Positions 51,316 to 60,906 are shown, counted from the first letter of the stretch. The stretch: DNA of 64,000 bases from Bacillota bacterium (GCA_023445445.1 JAEXLD010000017.1:15737-79736); one strand, 5' to 3'. Notes: generated by a model not told the origin, from the letters alone. Numbers and translations are program-made.

Positions 51316-53331
51316 TTAGAAGTAAATATCTGAAAACTCTATATCTATTTTTTGTTGAAGTTCATTTATGGTCATATCATGATTTAAAAAGCTTTCTTTC
51401 GCTTTTAAGCTTCTATCATAGGGCAATACTATTTTATATAAGTTTCCATATACTTGCCCTGAGTTTATGCTAATTTCTCCTCCATGAAGATTAACTAATC
51501 CTTTAGTTAAATATAGACCTAATCCACTTCCTTCTGAAGGTCTACTAAAAGAAGCATTAACCTTTGTAAACTTATCAAAAATTTCATTTCTTTTATCTTC
51601 TGGTATAGTATCTGCATCATTTAGTACTTCTATTAATATATTATTCTTTTCAATTCTTATAGAAACATAAATATCTCCATTTTCTTTCCCATACTTTAAT
51701 GAATTTGATAATATGTTTAGCATTATTCTTTCTACATAGTCTTTGTCACAATTAAAGTATATTTCTTCAAATTGTGGATCAAAAATAAGATTTGTTTTTT
51801 TTAATTTCATATAATTATCACAGGATAATATTACATTTTCAATAATATTTACAATATTATAAGTTTTAATATCTCTTTCTAAAAATCCTTCTGATAGTTT
51901 ATTGCTATCAATAAAATTATTTATAGTCCTAATTAGCCTTAAACAATTTTGCTTAATAATTTTATTATTTTTATCAATCTTATCTATTTTATTATCTTTT
52001 AAATAAATATCATTTAATTGAAGGGCTGAATAAATTACATTAATTGGGGTTCTAAGTTCATGAGAAATATTTGAATAAAATTCATCATTTATATTTTCTT
52101 CTTTTAGTTTTTTTTCTATTTTTTCTAATTCTTCTCTTTGCTTAATTATTTCTGTTACTTCAAAGAAAACAAGGATTTTTTTATTTTCTTCAATATTTAT
52201 CAAGCAAACCTCATAATCTCTTAAATTTCCTAGTTTATCTTTTAATTTTACTTCAGCAGAAAATTCCTTTTTTTCTTCATCATCCCCATATATTTTACCA
52301 GTTATTTTATTAAGTATTTCATTTAAAGTTATTCTATTCTTTTTATTTTTATTTTTAATTTTAATATCTTTTATATCAAATATTTCTTGAAAATAATAAG
52401 TATAAACTAAAATATCATTTTCAAACACTAATAATCCTTTTGAAAAAGCTTGTACTACATCTTTATAATATTTTTCACTCTTTTTTAATAATAAATTTAA
52501 TTCTTTTAACTCTTTTTCTCTAATTTTCAAACTTTTATTTAAATTCTTTTTAATTTCTCTAGCTTTATTTAAGCTATCATAAGCATTAGAGTAAAGATTA
52601 TATAATAATTTCTTTTCATATTCATTATATAAAATAAAACAAGAAGCTAACTTACTAGTCCATATAAAGTAAGATAAATCTTTATTAAAGTAAATATTCA
52701 AAAACAAAAAAATATTACTTAAAAGTATATAAAAGCTTATTTCTAATATCCATTTTTCATTTTTAGATATATTAAACTTTTTATATAAGTATAAGATACT
52801 TAAAAATATAAAAAAGCCTAATAACAAATTAATTGTTGCACCTATTTTACTTTGAAAAAAATAATTAATATATTTTAAATTATTACACTGATTGCTTATA
52901 ACAAAAAAAATCCCTGGTATTAATACCAAAAAAAACATCCATTGTTTACTTGAAGAATACCTTTTATAATAAATTATTATACTTATAAGTATATTTATTA
53001 AAGTTATAAAAATTAATATTTGAAAAAAAGTTGGAACTAAATTAATATTATTAAAGGAATTTGCCTCTTCAACAAAGATAAAACCTAATATAGCTATAAA
53101 AAAGTATCCTCGTCCAATTAATTTTAAACTTCCTATTTCTTCATTATTAATTTTAATAATACTCATAATAAATAATAATAAGGTTATTGACAAACATAGC
53201 ACTCCTGTAACAAATTTAAATTCATTTTCCATGTTACAGAATACTTTTAATATAGTAAGTCCTATAATAATTGGTACAAATAATTGAGACATTAGCCCTT
53301 TATAATAATATCTTTTATCTAATTTAATCAT
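51316..53331 (-). CDS. Sensor histidine kinase, orphan (first downstream of a tandem pair)
   Basis: 671-aa membrane sensor. Residues ~1-240 form about seven to eight membrane segments (MASE-like input domain). A coiled coil (~255-290), a PAS-type domain (YKDVVQAFSKGLLVFENDILVYTYYFQEIF) and the kinase core follow: HisKA SNISHELRTPINVIYSALQL (phospho-accepting His), N box ILSNSLKYGKENGDIYV and G2 box SEGSGLGLYL. No receiver domain and no response regulator gene adjoin it. It starts 6 bp after the related kinase gene, so both are made together. The start is ATG. Confidence 0.9.
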   Translation of the reverse strand: MIKLDKRYYYKGLMSQLFVPIIIGLTILKVFCNMENEFKFVTGVLCLSITLLLFIMSIIKINNEEIGSLKLIGRGYFFIAILGFIFVEEANSFNNINLVPTFFQILIFITLINILISIIIYYKRYSSSKQWMFFLVLIPGIFFVISNQCNNLKYINYFFQSKIGATINLLLGFFIFLSILYLYKKFNISKNEKWILEISFYILLSNIFLFLNIYFNKDLSYFIWTSKLASCFILYNEYEKKLLYNLYSNAYDSLNKAREIKKNLNKSLKIREKELKELNLLLKKSEKYYKDVVQAFSKGLLVFENDILVYTYYFQEIFDIKDIKIKNKNKKNRITLNEILNKITGKIYGDDEEKKEFSAEVKLKDKLGNLRDYEVCLINIEENKKILVFFEVTEIIKQREELEKIEKKLKEENINDEFYSNISHELRTPINVIYSALQLNDIYLKDNKIDKIDKNNKIIKQNCLRLIRTINNFIDSNKLSEGFLERDIKTYNIVNIIENVILSCDNYMKLKKTNLIFDPQFEEIYFNCDKDYVERIMLNILSNSLKYGKENGDIYVSIRIEKNNILIEVLNDADTIPEDKRNEIFDKFTKVNASFSRPSEGSGLGLYLTKGLVNLHGGEISINSGQVYGNLYKIVLPYDRSLKAKESFLNHDMTINELQQKIDIEFSDIYF

Positions 53332-53337
53332 TTATAT

Positions 53338-55269
53338 TTATACCATCCTTTGCTTATATAGCTTTATTGAAAAACAACTTCCTTTTCCTATTTCACTTTT
53401 AATATTTATATCACCATTTTGAGCCTTTATTAAATTATGCACAACAAATAACCCAACTCCAAATCCACTTGAGTAATTACTGTTTTTTCTTTTTTCCATT
53501 TCATATTTATTAAAGGCTTTCGAAACAAACTCCTTGCTCATTCCTATTCCAGTATCTTTAAGCTCTATTAATACATAATTACTAAAATCCACTATTTTTA
53601 CAAATATATTGCCACCCCTGTTAGTAAATTTTATTGAATTTGATACTAAATTTAATATAACTCTTTGCATCATTTCTTTATCAAAATAAATGTATATTTC
53701 CTCTTCATTAGTGTCAAATGTAATATCAAGTCCACTATTATTTATATAAGGAGTTAAAGAATATAAATAATCCTCAGTAAATTCAACTATATTATAAAAG
53801 CCCAAATTAATTTCTAAATTCTCTGTATCTATTTTGCTTATATCAATTATATTGTTGGTTAGCTTAGTTAATATTAAGCAATTTTCCATACTAATTTGAT
53901 TATAAGATTTAACTTTCCCAATATTATTTTTATCTATTAATAATTTCTCAAGCTGAATTGCAGAGTATATGACATTAATAGGTATTTTTAAATCATGAGA
54001 TATATTTGACAAGAAATTCTTTTTTATTTCCTCTCGTAATGTAATATCTTCTAGTTCTTCTTTCATATCTATTAATTTTATTTTTTCTGTCAAATCTTTG
54101 AATATTAAAATGCATTCAGAATCATCATTATTTAAATTAAAAAATCTAACTTCTAATTTTTTATCCTTTAAAGTTGCCTTGGTAGTATACGGACTTGAGC
54201 TATTACCAAAACAAACTTCCTTATTAATTTTATCCTTAAACTCAATAAATCTATCTATACGTCTATTTATAACATTTCTAATATTTTCATCTCCCATTTC
54301 ATTTAAAAATTTTATATTACAATAGGAAATTCTAAAATTACTATTTATAATTACAATGGGATTTGATAAGCTCCCTAAAAAGCTTTTGTAGATCATTTGA
54401 TTTTCACTTAACTTTTTTGATATTTCTTCAAGTTTATAATTGTTAATCATTATTTTTTTATTTATATTTTCTAAATAATTACTTATATCTATTTTTTCTT
54501 TAAAAAGAAATACATAGCTTTCTTTTGTTAGATTTACAATTACACCTATCATTATTGATATTATAACTATTTTCAATGATATTGTAATAACATTACTAAT
54601 TATACTAATTTCTATTATCTTTGATAGAATAATAGTTAAAAACTTTATTATTTCAATAAATAATCCTAATTTAACTAAATCACTTATACCTTTAGAAATA
54701 AAGTTGAATTTATATGCATTTATTAAAGTAATAAAAATAAGTAAAAAGATAAATGCTAAATGTATAGAAAATAGTTGCCAGCTATTATATTTACTTAATA
54801 AATATATTTGACCGATACTGATAATCAACAAAATTAAGTATTCTACATACATAATTTCACTATTATTATCACTATCTCTATACTTAGCTATTATATAATA
54901 AAAAATAACCATATTAATATAGCTAAAATCAGATTTATTATATCCTATATTATTAAGTAAATTCTTAAGAAATATAAACTGTCCTTCTGGAGATAAAAAC
55001 AATAATATTATTGTACAGTTAATAACTAAAAATATTTTTACTACTCCATATATATTTCTTTGGGTAATACTTTTTATATGTATTGAAAATATCAAGAGAA
55101 TAATTGAAATGGTTATTTCTGTTAAATACAACAAATCATTTGCTATATTCTTATTAAAAAAAGCAACTTGACTAAATACACAATATACAAATGATGTACA
55201 TAGTATGTAAAATAAAATATCTAATAAATTCATATAATAAATTTTTTCCCTAAAATTATTATAATCCAT
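53338..55269 (-). CDS. Sensor histidine kinase, orphan (upstream member of the tandem pair)
   Basis: 643-aa membrane sensor with the same layout as its neighbour: ~8 membrane segments (1-245), coiled coil (~255-285), PAS-like domain (MIYKSFLGSLSNPIVIINSNFRISYCNIKFLNEMG), HisKA SNISHDLKIPINVIYSAIQL with the phospho-accepting His, N box LVSNSIKFTNRGGNIFV, G1 DTGIGM and G2 GFGVGLFVV. The shared NVIYSA[LI]QL after the His box argues for a tandem duplication followed by strong divergence of the sensor parts. The start is ATG behind GAGAGGG. The partner regulator must be encoded elsewhere. Confidence 0.9.
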   Translation of the reverse strand: MDYNNFREKIYYMNLLDILFYILCTSFVYCVFSQVAFFNKNIANDLLYLTEITISIILLIFSIHIKSITQRNIYGVVKIFLVINCTIILLFLSPEGQFIFLKNLLNNIGYNKSDFSYINMVIFYYIIAKYRDSDNNSEIMYVEYLILLIISIGQIYLLSKYNSWQLFSIHLAFIFLLIFITLINAYKFNFISKGISDLVKLGLFIEIIKFLTIILSKIIEISIISNVITISLKIVIISIMIGVIVNLTKESYVFLFKEKIDISNYLENINKKIMINNYKLEEISKKLSENQMIYKSFLGSLSNPIVIINSNFRISYCNIKFLNEMGDENIRNVINRRIDRFIEFKDKINKEVCFGNSSSPYTTKATLKDKKLEVRFFNLNNDDSECILIFKDLTEKIKLIDMKEELEDITLREEIKKNFLSNISHDLKIPINVIYSAIQLEKLLIDKNNIGKVKSYNQISMENCLILTKLTNNIIDISKIDTENLEINLGFYNIVEFTEDYLYSLTPYINNSGLDITFDTNEEEIYIYFDKEMMQRVILNLVSNSIKFTNRGGNIFVKIVDFSNYVLIELKDTGIGMSKEFVSKAFNKYEMEKRKNSNYSSGFGVGLFVVHNLIKAQNGDINIKSEIGKGSCFSIKLYKQRMV

Positions 55270-55379
55270 GTTTTTTCCCTCTCTAAAATTATTACTACAT
55301 AATTTTACATCAATTTCCTTTATATGTGAATACAGTTGTAATACATTGTAAATAAATATATTTTTATGAAATATAAAGA

Positions 55380-55399
55380 GAGGCTTTTATATGAGCCTC
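55380..55399 (-). terminator. Terminator after the alpha/beta hydrolase gene
   Basis: Perfect 6-bp stem GAGGCT/AGCCTC, 8-nt loop, followed by CTTTATATTT on the minus strand; moderate. Confidence 0.55.
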
Positions 55400-55406
55400 C
55401 TATTTA

Positions 55407-56330
55407 TTATTTAGATATATGCTTATTTATCCATGATATTGTATCTTCAATAACTTCATCTTTATTTACTTCATTTAACATTTCATGTCTTCCAGTCTTA
55501 TAAAGCTTATAACTTAAATCCTTTACTCCAATATTACTATAAGTATTATATAAATTAAGAATTCCTTTTCCCATATATCCAACTGGATCTCTATCTCCTG
55601 CAAATATATATATTGGTATATTTAATTTCTTTATCTTATTTAAATTTTCTTCTTTATGAATATCCCAAAGTCCATTAATTAAATAATAATAAAATTCTGT
55701 TGGATATACAAAGCCAGAAAACCTATCCTTAATATATTTATCTACTTCCTCTTCATTACTACATAGCCAATCAAAATCTGTTTTTGGATTTTTTACGCTA
55801 TTATTAAATCCACCGAAAGAAAGTTTATCCATAAGCTTGCTTCTATGTCCTTTTCCCTTTATTAACATTTCTACCTTACACACTATTAATCCTAACTTAG
55901 TAAAGTATTTGGGTTTACCATTAGTTCCAGATAAAATTAATCCATCAATAGTTTCACCATACTCTTCTAAGTATCTTTGGCTTAAAAATGACCCCATACT
56001 ATGCCCAAATAATATTACTGGCACATCTTTATTTTCTTTTCTTATAATACTATTTAGTTCTCTTATATCTTCAAGCATTAAATAAAATCCATTATTACTT
56101 ATATATCCAAGTCTATCAGTACTTTCACTACTATATCCATGGCCACAGTGATCATGGCCGTAAACTAAATATCCTGCTTTAACTAACTTTTCAGCAAAAT
56201 AGTTATATCTTCCTATCCACTCTGACATTCCATGTACTAATTGAACTACTCCTTTAGGTTTTTTAGAACTTCCCCACTTATAATATGATATAGATATTCC
56301 TTCACTGTTCTTAAATATACACTTATCCAA
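55407..56330 (-). CDS. Alpha/beta hydrolase, monoacylglycerol lipase/lysophospholipase-like
   Basis: 307-aa cytosolic serine hydrolase of the Hydrolase_4 group. The region up to VVQLVHGMSEWIGRYNYFAEKL is the oxyanion segment, YGHDHCGHGYS follows, and FGHSMGSFLSQRYL is the nucleophile elbow with the catalytic Ser. The Asp (AGDRDPVGY) and His (TGRHEMLNE) complete the triad. Likely substrates are monoacylglycerols or lysophospholipids. The start is TTG 56330, nine bases after AAGGGGG. It stands alone between the kinases and the divergent murT-gatD operon. Confidence 0.88.
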   Translation of the reverse strand: MDKCIFKNSEGISISYYKWGSSKKPKGVVQLVHGMSEWIGRYNYFAEKLVKAGYLVYGHDHCGHGYSSESTDRLGYISNNGFYLMLEDIRELNSIIRKENKDVPVILFGHSMGSFLSQRYLEEYGETIDGLILSGTNGKPKYFTKLGLIVCKVEMLIKGKGHRSKLMDKLSFGGFNNSVKNPKTDFDWLCSNEEEVDKYIKDRFSGFVYPTEFYYYLINGLWDIHKEENLNKIKKLNIPIYIFAGDRDPVGYMGKGILNLYNTYSNIGVKDLSYKLYKTGRHEMLNEVNKDEVIEDTISWINKHISK

Positions 56331-56501
56331 AATTCTATTCCCCCTTCATATAAAATATTAATAAAATCTTATCATATCTTTATTTTTAAGTATATAAAGT
56401 TATGTTATACTATTCTTTGTAAATTTAATTTTACTTTAACATGATTATATATTTATATTATTGTAAATAATATGAATAAATATTATAAGGCGGTGAATAT
56501 C

Positions 56502-57851
56502 ATTAGTATTAAATCTACAATAAGCATTATAGCTTCAAAACTAACAATTTTTCTTACAAAAACAATACTAAAAGGGGGAACTACCTTCCCTGGAAAAGTG
56601 GCCTTAAAAATAGATAATAATATACTAAAAAAAGTATCAAAAGGCTACAAAGTAGTTTTAGTTACAGGAACTAATGGTAAAACTACTACAACAAGTATGA
56701 TCTACAATATTGTAAAGATGAGTGGAAAAGAAGTAATTACAAATAATACTGGAGCTAACCTTTTTCCAGGAATAGTAACAACATTTATTGATAATTATAA
56801 CTTCTTTAGTCCAACTAAAGATGCTTATGCAATAATTGAAGTAGATGAAGCAAATTTAAAGTATATTACTGAATATATTTCTCCTGAAATAATTACAGTA
56901 ACTAATCTTTTTAGAGATCAATTAGATAGATATGGTGAAGTGTATACTACTCTTTCTAAAATATTAGAAGGAATTAATCTTTCTCCAAATACTACTCTAG
57001 TGTTAAATGGTGACGAATCCCTTTTAGGTGATTTAAAGCTTCCTAACAAAACTGTATTTTATGGCTTTAATGCAAAAATAAATGATAATAAAAATATCGA
57101 TGTTAATGCAGATGCAAAGTTCTGTAAGTTTTGTAAATCTCCTTATGAGTACAACCACATTACATATAATCATTTAGGAGACTTTTACTGTACAGGCTGT
57201 GGCTTTAAAAGAGCTGAACTTAAATATGCAGTAAATGAAATATTAGAACTAACTCCTGATAGCTCTAATGTTAAGTTTAATGATTTAGTAGTAAATATAA
57301 GTCAATCAGGAGTTTATAATATATATAATGCCTTATGTGCTTATTCTATTGCCAAAGAACTTGGAATTAATGATGAATTTATTCAAAATTCCCTGCAAAA
57401 TCAAGATTCAAGCTTTGGTAGACAAGAATCCTTAAATATAGAAGGAAAAGATGTTAAAATTATTTTAGTTAAGAATCCAGCTGGATATAATCAAGCTCTA
57501 GATACTCTTTGCTTAAACAAAGATAATTTCTCCGCTGCATTTCTTTTAAATGATAATTATGCAGACGGTACTGATGTTTCATGGATTTGGGATGTTGATT
57601 TTGAAAAACTTCAGGATTTATATATAGATGAAATATTTATCTCAGGTATTAGATGTTATGATATGGCAGTAAGACTTAAAATTGCAGGATTAAACAAAGA
57701 TAAATTTATTATAGAAGAAAACTTTGATTCTTTAACAGAGAAAATTAAAGCTAGTAAAGATAATAAAATTTATATTTTAGCTACTTATACCGCTATGATT
57801 AATTATAGAAAGCACTTATATTCAAAAGGATATATTAAAAAGCTTTGGTAA
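56502..57851 (+). CDS. murT: Lipid II isoglutaminyl synthase, Mur ligase-like subunit MurT
   Basis: Subunit that with GatD amidates the alpha-carboxyl of D-Glu in lipid II, important for wall cross-linking. The Mur ligase core has VTGTNGKTTTT (P-loop), AIIEVDEANLKYI and NLFRDQLDRYGE. An inserted zinc ribbon has four Cys (CKFC ... CTGC), and the DUF1727 C-terminal domain has the conserved Asp (WIWDVDFE). Length is about 449 aa. An ATG at 56472 has no ribosome site. A near-perfect one (AAGGCGGTGA, 56487-56496) lies eight bases before an in-frame ATT at 56502, where homologous sequence also begins, so I place the start there. The 56472 start would add ten residues. Seventeen bases separate it from gatD. 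Confidence 0.9.
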   Translation: MSIKSTISIIASKLTIFLTKTILKGGTTFPGKVALKIDNNILKKVSKGYKVVLVTGTNGKTTTTSMIYNIVKMSGKEVITNNTGANLFPGIVTTFIDNYNFFSPTKDAYAIIEVDEANLKYITEYISPEIITVTNLFRDQLDRYGEVYTTLSKILEGINLSPNTTLVLNGDESLLGDLKLPNKTVFYGFNAKINDNKNIDVNADAKFCKFCKSPYEYNHITYNHLGDFYCTGCGFKRAELKYAVNEILELTPDSSNVKFNDLVVNISQSGVYNIYNALCAYSIAKELGINDEFIQNSLQNQDSSFGRQESLNIEGKDVKIILVKNPAGYNQALDTLCLNKDNFSAAFLLNDNYADGTDVSWIWDVDFEKLQDLYIDEIFISGIRCYDMAVRLKIAGLNKDKFIIEENFDSLTEKIKASKDNKIYILATYTAMINYRKHLYSKGYIKKLW

Positions 57852-57867
57852 GAAAGGAGGCCTATAT

Positions 57868-58593
57868 ATGGAATTAAATATCTGTCATCTTTATCCTGAC
57901 TTACTTAACGTATATGGAGATGTTGGAAATATATTAATACTTAAACATAGAGCTGAAGAAAGAGGAATAAAGGTAAACTTAATAAATATATCACTAAATG
58001 ATGAATTTGATGCTGAAAATACTGATATACTATTTTTTGGTGGAGGGCAAGATTTTGAACAATCTATAGTATCAGATGATTTAAAAACTATAAAAAAGCC
58101 TTCTCTTGAAAAATATATTGAAGATGGAAAATTAGTTATTGCTATTTGTGGTGGGTATCAACTTCTAGGAAACTACTATATGGCACCAAATGGTGAAAAA
58201 ATACAAGGATTAGGTATTTTAGATATATATACTGAAGGTGGGGATACTCGTTTCATTGGAAATACTGTAATATATAATGAAGACTTTAATGAAACCTATG
58301 TTGGCTTTGAAAATCATTCAGGAAGAACATATATTAATGGGTTAAAGCCTCTAGGAAAATGTCTCCATGGTTATGGTAATAATGGTGAAGATGGTTATGA
58401 AGGTTGTATCTATAAGAATACTTATTGTAGCTACTTCCATGGTTCTCTTTTATCTAAAAATCCTGAACTAGCTGATAGATTCCTAAGTATTGCACTTAAT
58501 AATAAATATGGTGATGTTAAGTTAAAAAAACTTGATGATAATTTAGAACTTAAAGCTAAAGATGTAATAATAAATAAGCTAAATAATAAATAG
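57868..58593 (+). CDS. gatD: Lipid II isoglutaminyl synthase, glutamine amidotransferase subunit GatD
   Basis: 241-aa class I glutaminase-like subunit that feeds ammonia to MurT. The catalytic Cys sits in VIAICGGYQLLG and the His in SYFHGSLLSKNPELADRFL. The NHSGRTYI segment is typical of the CobB/CobQ-like amidotransferase family. It starts from ATG behind AAGGAGG, 16 bp after murT. The operon ends at a hairpin at 58598-58635. Confidence 0.95.
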   Translation: MELNICHLYPDLLNVYGDVGNILILKHRAEERGIKVNLINISLNDEFDAENTDILFFGGGQDFEQSIVSDDLKTIKKPSLEKYIEDGKLVIAICGGYQLLGNYYMAPNGEKIQGLGILDIYTEGGDTRFIGNTVIYNEDFNETYVGFENHSGRTYINGLKPLGKCLHGYGNNGEDGYEGCIYKNTYCSYFHGSLLSKNPELADRFLSIALNNKYGDVKLKKLDDNLELKAKDVIINKLNNK

Positions 58594-58597
58594 TTAC

Positions 58598-58635
58598 ATA
58601 TAGGAGTTTCCTTTTATAAATGGTAACTCCTATAT
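58598..58635 (+). terminator. Terminator after murT-gatD
   Basis: Perfect 11-bp stem ATATAGGAGTT/AACTCCTATAT, 16-nt loop, then TTTTATATAATC. Confidence 0.7.
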
Positions 58636-58814
58636 TTTTATATAATCTTAAACATTTGTATAATCTTTAGAATAATTACCCTAAATATGGATATAATTAT
58701 ATAAAATATTATTATTATACTAACATTATAAACCTCTTAGTGATAGTACCCTTTTTGCTAATTATTAAAAATATATTATATGTAGTTTAAAGTACTTAAC
58801 AACTTTTATAATTA

Positions 58815-58843
58815 TTGTTATTATTGAATGTAGGTGTTATACT
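58815..58843 (+). promoter_or_regulatory. Promoter for dacF
   Basis: TTGTTA (58815-58820), 17 bp and TATACT (58838-58843). The 3' end of the -10 box overlaps the palindrome CTGTTAACAG (58842-58851). Confidence 0.55.
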
Positions 58844-58851
58844 GTTAACAG
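58842..58851. promoter_or_regulatory. 10-bp palindrome at the dacF -10/start region
   Basis: CTGTTAACAG, a perfect palindrome that would block transcription initiation if bound by a repressor. Short, so it may be chance. Confidence 0.35.
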
Positions 58852-58904
58852 TGCGTAAGTAAGTAAAAATAATGACTAAAATCAAAAGAAATGGGGAGAT
58901 GAAC

Positions 58905-60197
58905 TTGAAAGCAAAAAACTTATTTAAAACACTAGCACTTGCTCTTTCAGTTTCATTATTAGCTCCTTTAGCTAATAAAGTTAGTGCACAAGAAGTAAAC
59001 ATTCAAGCTCCAGAAATTATTGGTGAAGCATCAATAACTATGGATATAGATACAGGAGAAGTTATCTATTCAAAAAATGCAGACTTAAAACTGTCACCAG
59101 CAAGTACTACAAAATTAATGACTGCTTTATTATTTGCTGAAAACAAAAACAAAACAGATATTTTAAACTTTACTGATACATCATTAAAAGTAACAGAAAC
59201 TGCTTTAAATAATTATGTATCTCTAAAACCTGGTGATAAAATTTCTGCTGAAGATACAATGAAAGCTGTTCTTATTTTTTCTGCAAATGACACTGCTTAT
59301 TTAATGGCAGAATCTGTAGGTGGAACAGTTGATAAATTTGTTAATATGATGAATGAAAAAGCTACTGATTTAGGTTTAAAAGATACTCATTTCGAAAATC
59401 CATCTGGTTTAGAAATAGATCCCTTAAACCCAAGTAATACTAATATCAATCAAACTACAGCTTATGACTTAGCTAAAATAGGTATTGCTGCTTTTAAGAA
59501 TGACTGGATAAAAGAAACTGTATCACCAAAGAGTGGTAAGACATCTATAAATTTAGCAGGTTATCCAATAGAAATAGAATCTAGAAATAAGATACTTGGT
59601 AAATATAATAATGTTGGTGGAAAAACTGGTACAGAAGAGCTAGCTGGTCATTGTTTTGTTGGTTTCTTTGAAAAGGATGGTAGAAACTTAGTTACTGTTG
59701 TTCTAAAATCTGATTACGGTGCAACTGGTCTTCACGTATTTGAAGATACTGAGAAAGTAGCTAATTATAGTTATTCTGTTGAAAAGCAAACCTATAAAAA
59801 TTCTGGTGATGAAGTTGGATCTATTGATTTAACTTATAAAACTTTTAGATTTTTTGGTACTGAAAAGCAAATAACTGCTCCTATATATCTTAATGAAGAT
59901 GTACAGTACTATAAAAATGATTTTAATGATAAGAACGCAACAATTTCATATAATGGAGAAGTTAAAGATGCTTGGAAACTAAGTGGAAGTAAGGATGTTA
60001 CTTTAACTTATTCAACTCCTGGTTACTCTCAAGATGTAAAGGGAACTATTAAAGTTTCTGCTATGGAATTAATTAAAGCTAACTTACCATTATATTTATT
60101 ATCACTTCTTATATTAGTGATAGTTTTAGTATTAGTGGTTCTAGTAATAAGAATTATTAATACTAGTAAGAGAAAAGGTAGAAGAAGATATTATTAA
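58905..60197 (+). CDS. dacF: D-alanyl-D-alanine carboxypeptidase (DacF-like, low-molecular-mass PBP)
   Basis: 430-aa exported serine DD-carboxypeptidase that trims pentapeptide stems of peptidoglycan. A signal peptide (cleavage near KVSAQ), SPASTTKLMT (SxxK), FSANDTAYL (SxN) and VGGKTGTEELAGH (KTG) are present. A PBP5-type C-terminal beta domain and a C-terminal membrane anchor (LPLYLLSLLILVIVLVLVVLVI) with a basic tail follow. The start is placed at TTG 58905, six bases after GGGGAG. The in-frame ATG at 58899 touches that site, and the ATG at 58872 has none. A promoter lies at 58815-58843. Confidence 0.92.
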   Translation: MKAKNLFKTLALALSVSLLAPLANKVSAQEVNIQAPEIIGEASITMDIDTGEVIYSKNADLKLSPASTTKLMTALLFAENKNKTDILNFTDTSLKVTETALNNYVSLKPGDKISAEDTMKAVLIFSANDTAYLMAESVGGTVDKFVNMMNEKATDLGLKDTHFENPSGLEIDPLNPSNTNINQTTAYDLAKIGIAAFKNDWIKETVSPKSGKTSINLAGYPIEIESRNKILGKYNNVGGKTGTEELAGHCFVGFFEKDGRNLVTVVLKSDYGATGLHVFEDTEKVANYSYSVEKQTYKNSGDEVGSIDLTYKTFRFFGTEKQITAPIYLNEDVQYYKNDFNDKNATISYNGEVKDAWKLSGSKDVTLTYSTPGYSQDVKGTIKVSAMELIKANLPLYLLSLLILVIVLVLVVLVIRIINTSKRKGRRRYY

Positions 60198-60201
60198 TAG
60201 T

Positions 60202-60229
60202 AATGGAGCTGTTATAAAGCAGCTCCATT
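60202..60229 (+). terminator. Terminator after dacF
   Basis: Perfect 10-bp stem AATGGAGCTG/CAGCTCCATT with an 8-nt loop and a weak tail CTTCTTGAT. The same stem sequence is found at 29284-29308. Confidence 0.6.
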
Positions 60230-60267
60230 CTTCTTGATAAAAATTTTTATTAACGAAAGGATTAGTT

Positions 60268-60846
60268 ATGAAAAAAGAAAATTTTAAAGGTAGTGTAATG
60301 CTAAATCCAACTCCAGTTGTTATAGTTACTTGTAAAAATAAAGAAGATAAAGTTAATGCATTTACTGTAGGATGGATTAGTACAGTTTGTACAAAAGAAC
60401 CTGTATTAGCTATGGGGGTAAGACCTGAACGTCTTTCATATGATTACATAAAAGAAAGTGGAGAATGTGTTATTAATCTTCCTTCAAGAGATATGGTTAA
60501 ATTTGTTGATTATTGTGGTGTTACTTCTGGTAGGAAGATAGATAAAATTAAGCATTTTGGATATAAATTATCTGAAGGTGTAGCCATTAATACTCCTTCA
60601 ATAGATTTATCTCCTGTTGCTCTTGAATGTAAAGTAAAGAGTATAACTCCTCTTGGCACTCATGACCTTTTTTTATTAGACGTAATTAATGTTAAGGTTA
60701 ATGAAGATATAATTGATGAAAGAGGTAAAATCTGCTTTAATAAGGCTAATTTAATCTGCTATAATCATGGAGAATATTACGGATTAAATGCTAAACCATT
60801 AGGTTCATTTGGTTATTCTATTAAAAAGAAAAAGAAGAAACGATAG
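60268..60846 (+). CDS. Flavin reductase-like domain protein
   Basis: 192-aa FMN-binding split-barrel protein of the flavin reductase/FlaRed family. NAFTVGWISTVCTKEPVLAMGVRPERLSYDYI is the FMN-binding region, and SGRKIDKIKHFG and LGTHDLFLLDVINV complete it. Such proteins reduce flavin or act as small FMN electron carriers in anaerobes. The C-terminus is an extreme Lys run (KKKKKKR). The start is ATG behind AAAGGA. Its partner is not evident. Confidence 0.9.
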   Translation: MKKENFKGSVMLNPTPVVIVTCKNKEDKVNAFTVGWISTVCTKEPVLAMGVRPERLSYDYIKESGECVINLPSRDMVKFVDYCGVTSGRKIDKIKHFGYKLSEGVAINTPSIDLSPVALECKVKSITPLGTHDLFLLDVINVKVNEDIIDERGKICFNKANLICYNHGEYYGLNAKPLGSFGYSIKKKKKKR

Positions 60847-60906
60847 AGTTATTATGATGTTTATTGACATAATATAAGTAATAATTATTAATTTTTCACT
60901 TATTTC

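Larger units (their letters stand above)
58636..58904. other. dacF upstream region
   Basis: AT-rich part of a 311-bp gap. It holds the dacF promoter (58815-58843) and the palindrome 58842-58851; elsewhere I see nothing. The start of dacF is placed at 58905, so the tail of this region is its leader. Confidence 0.4.
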
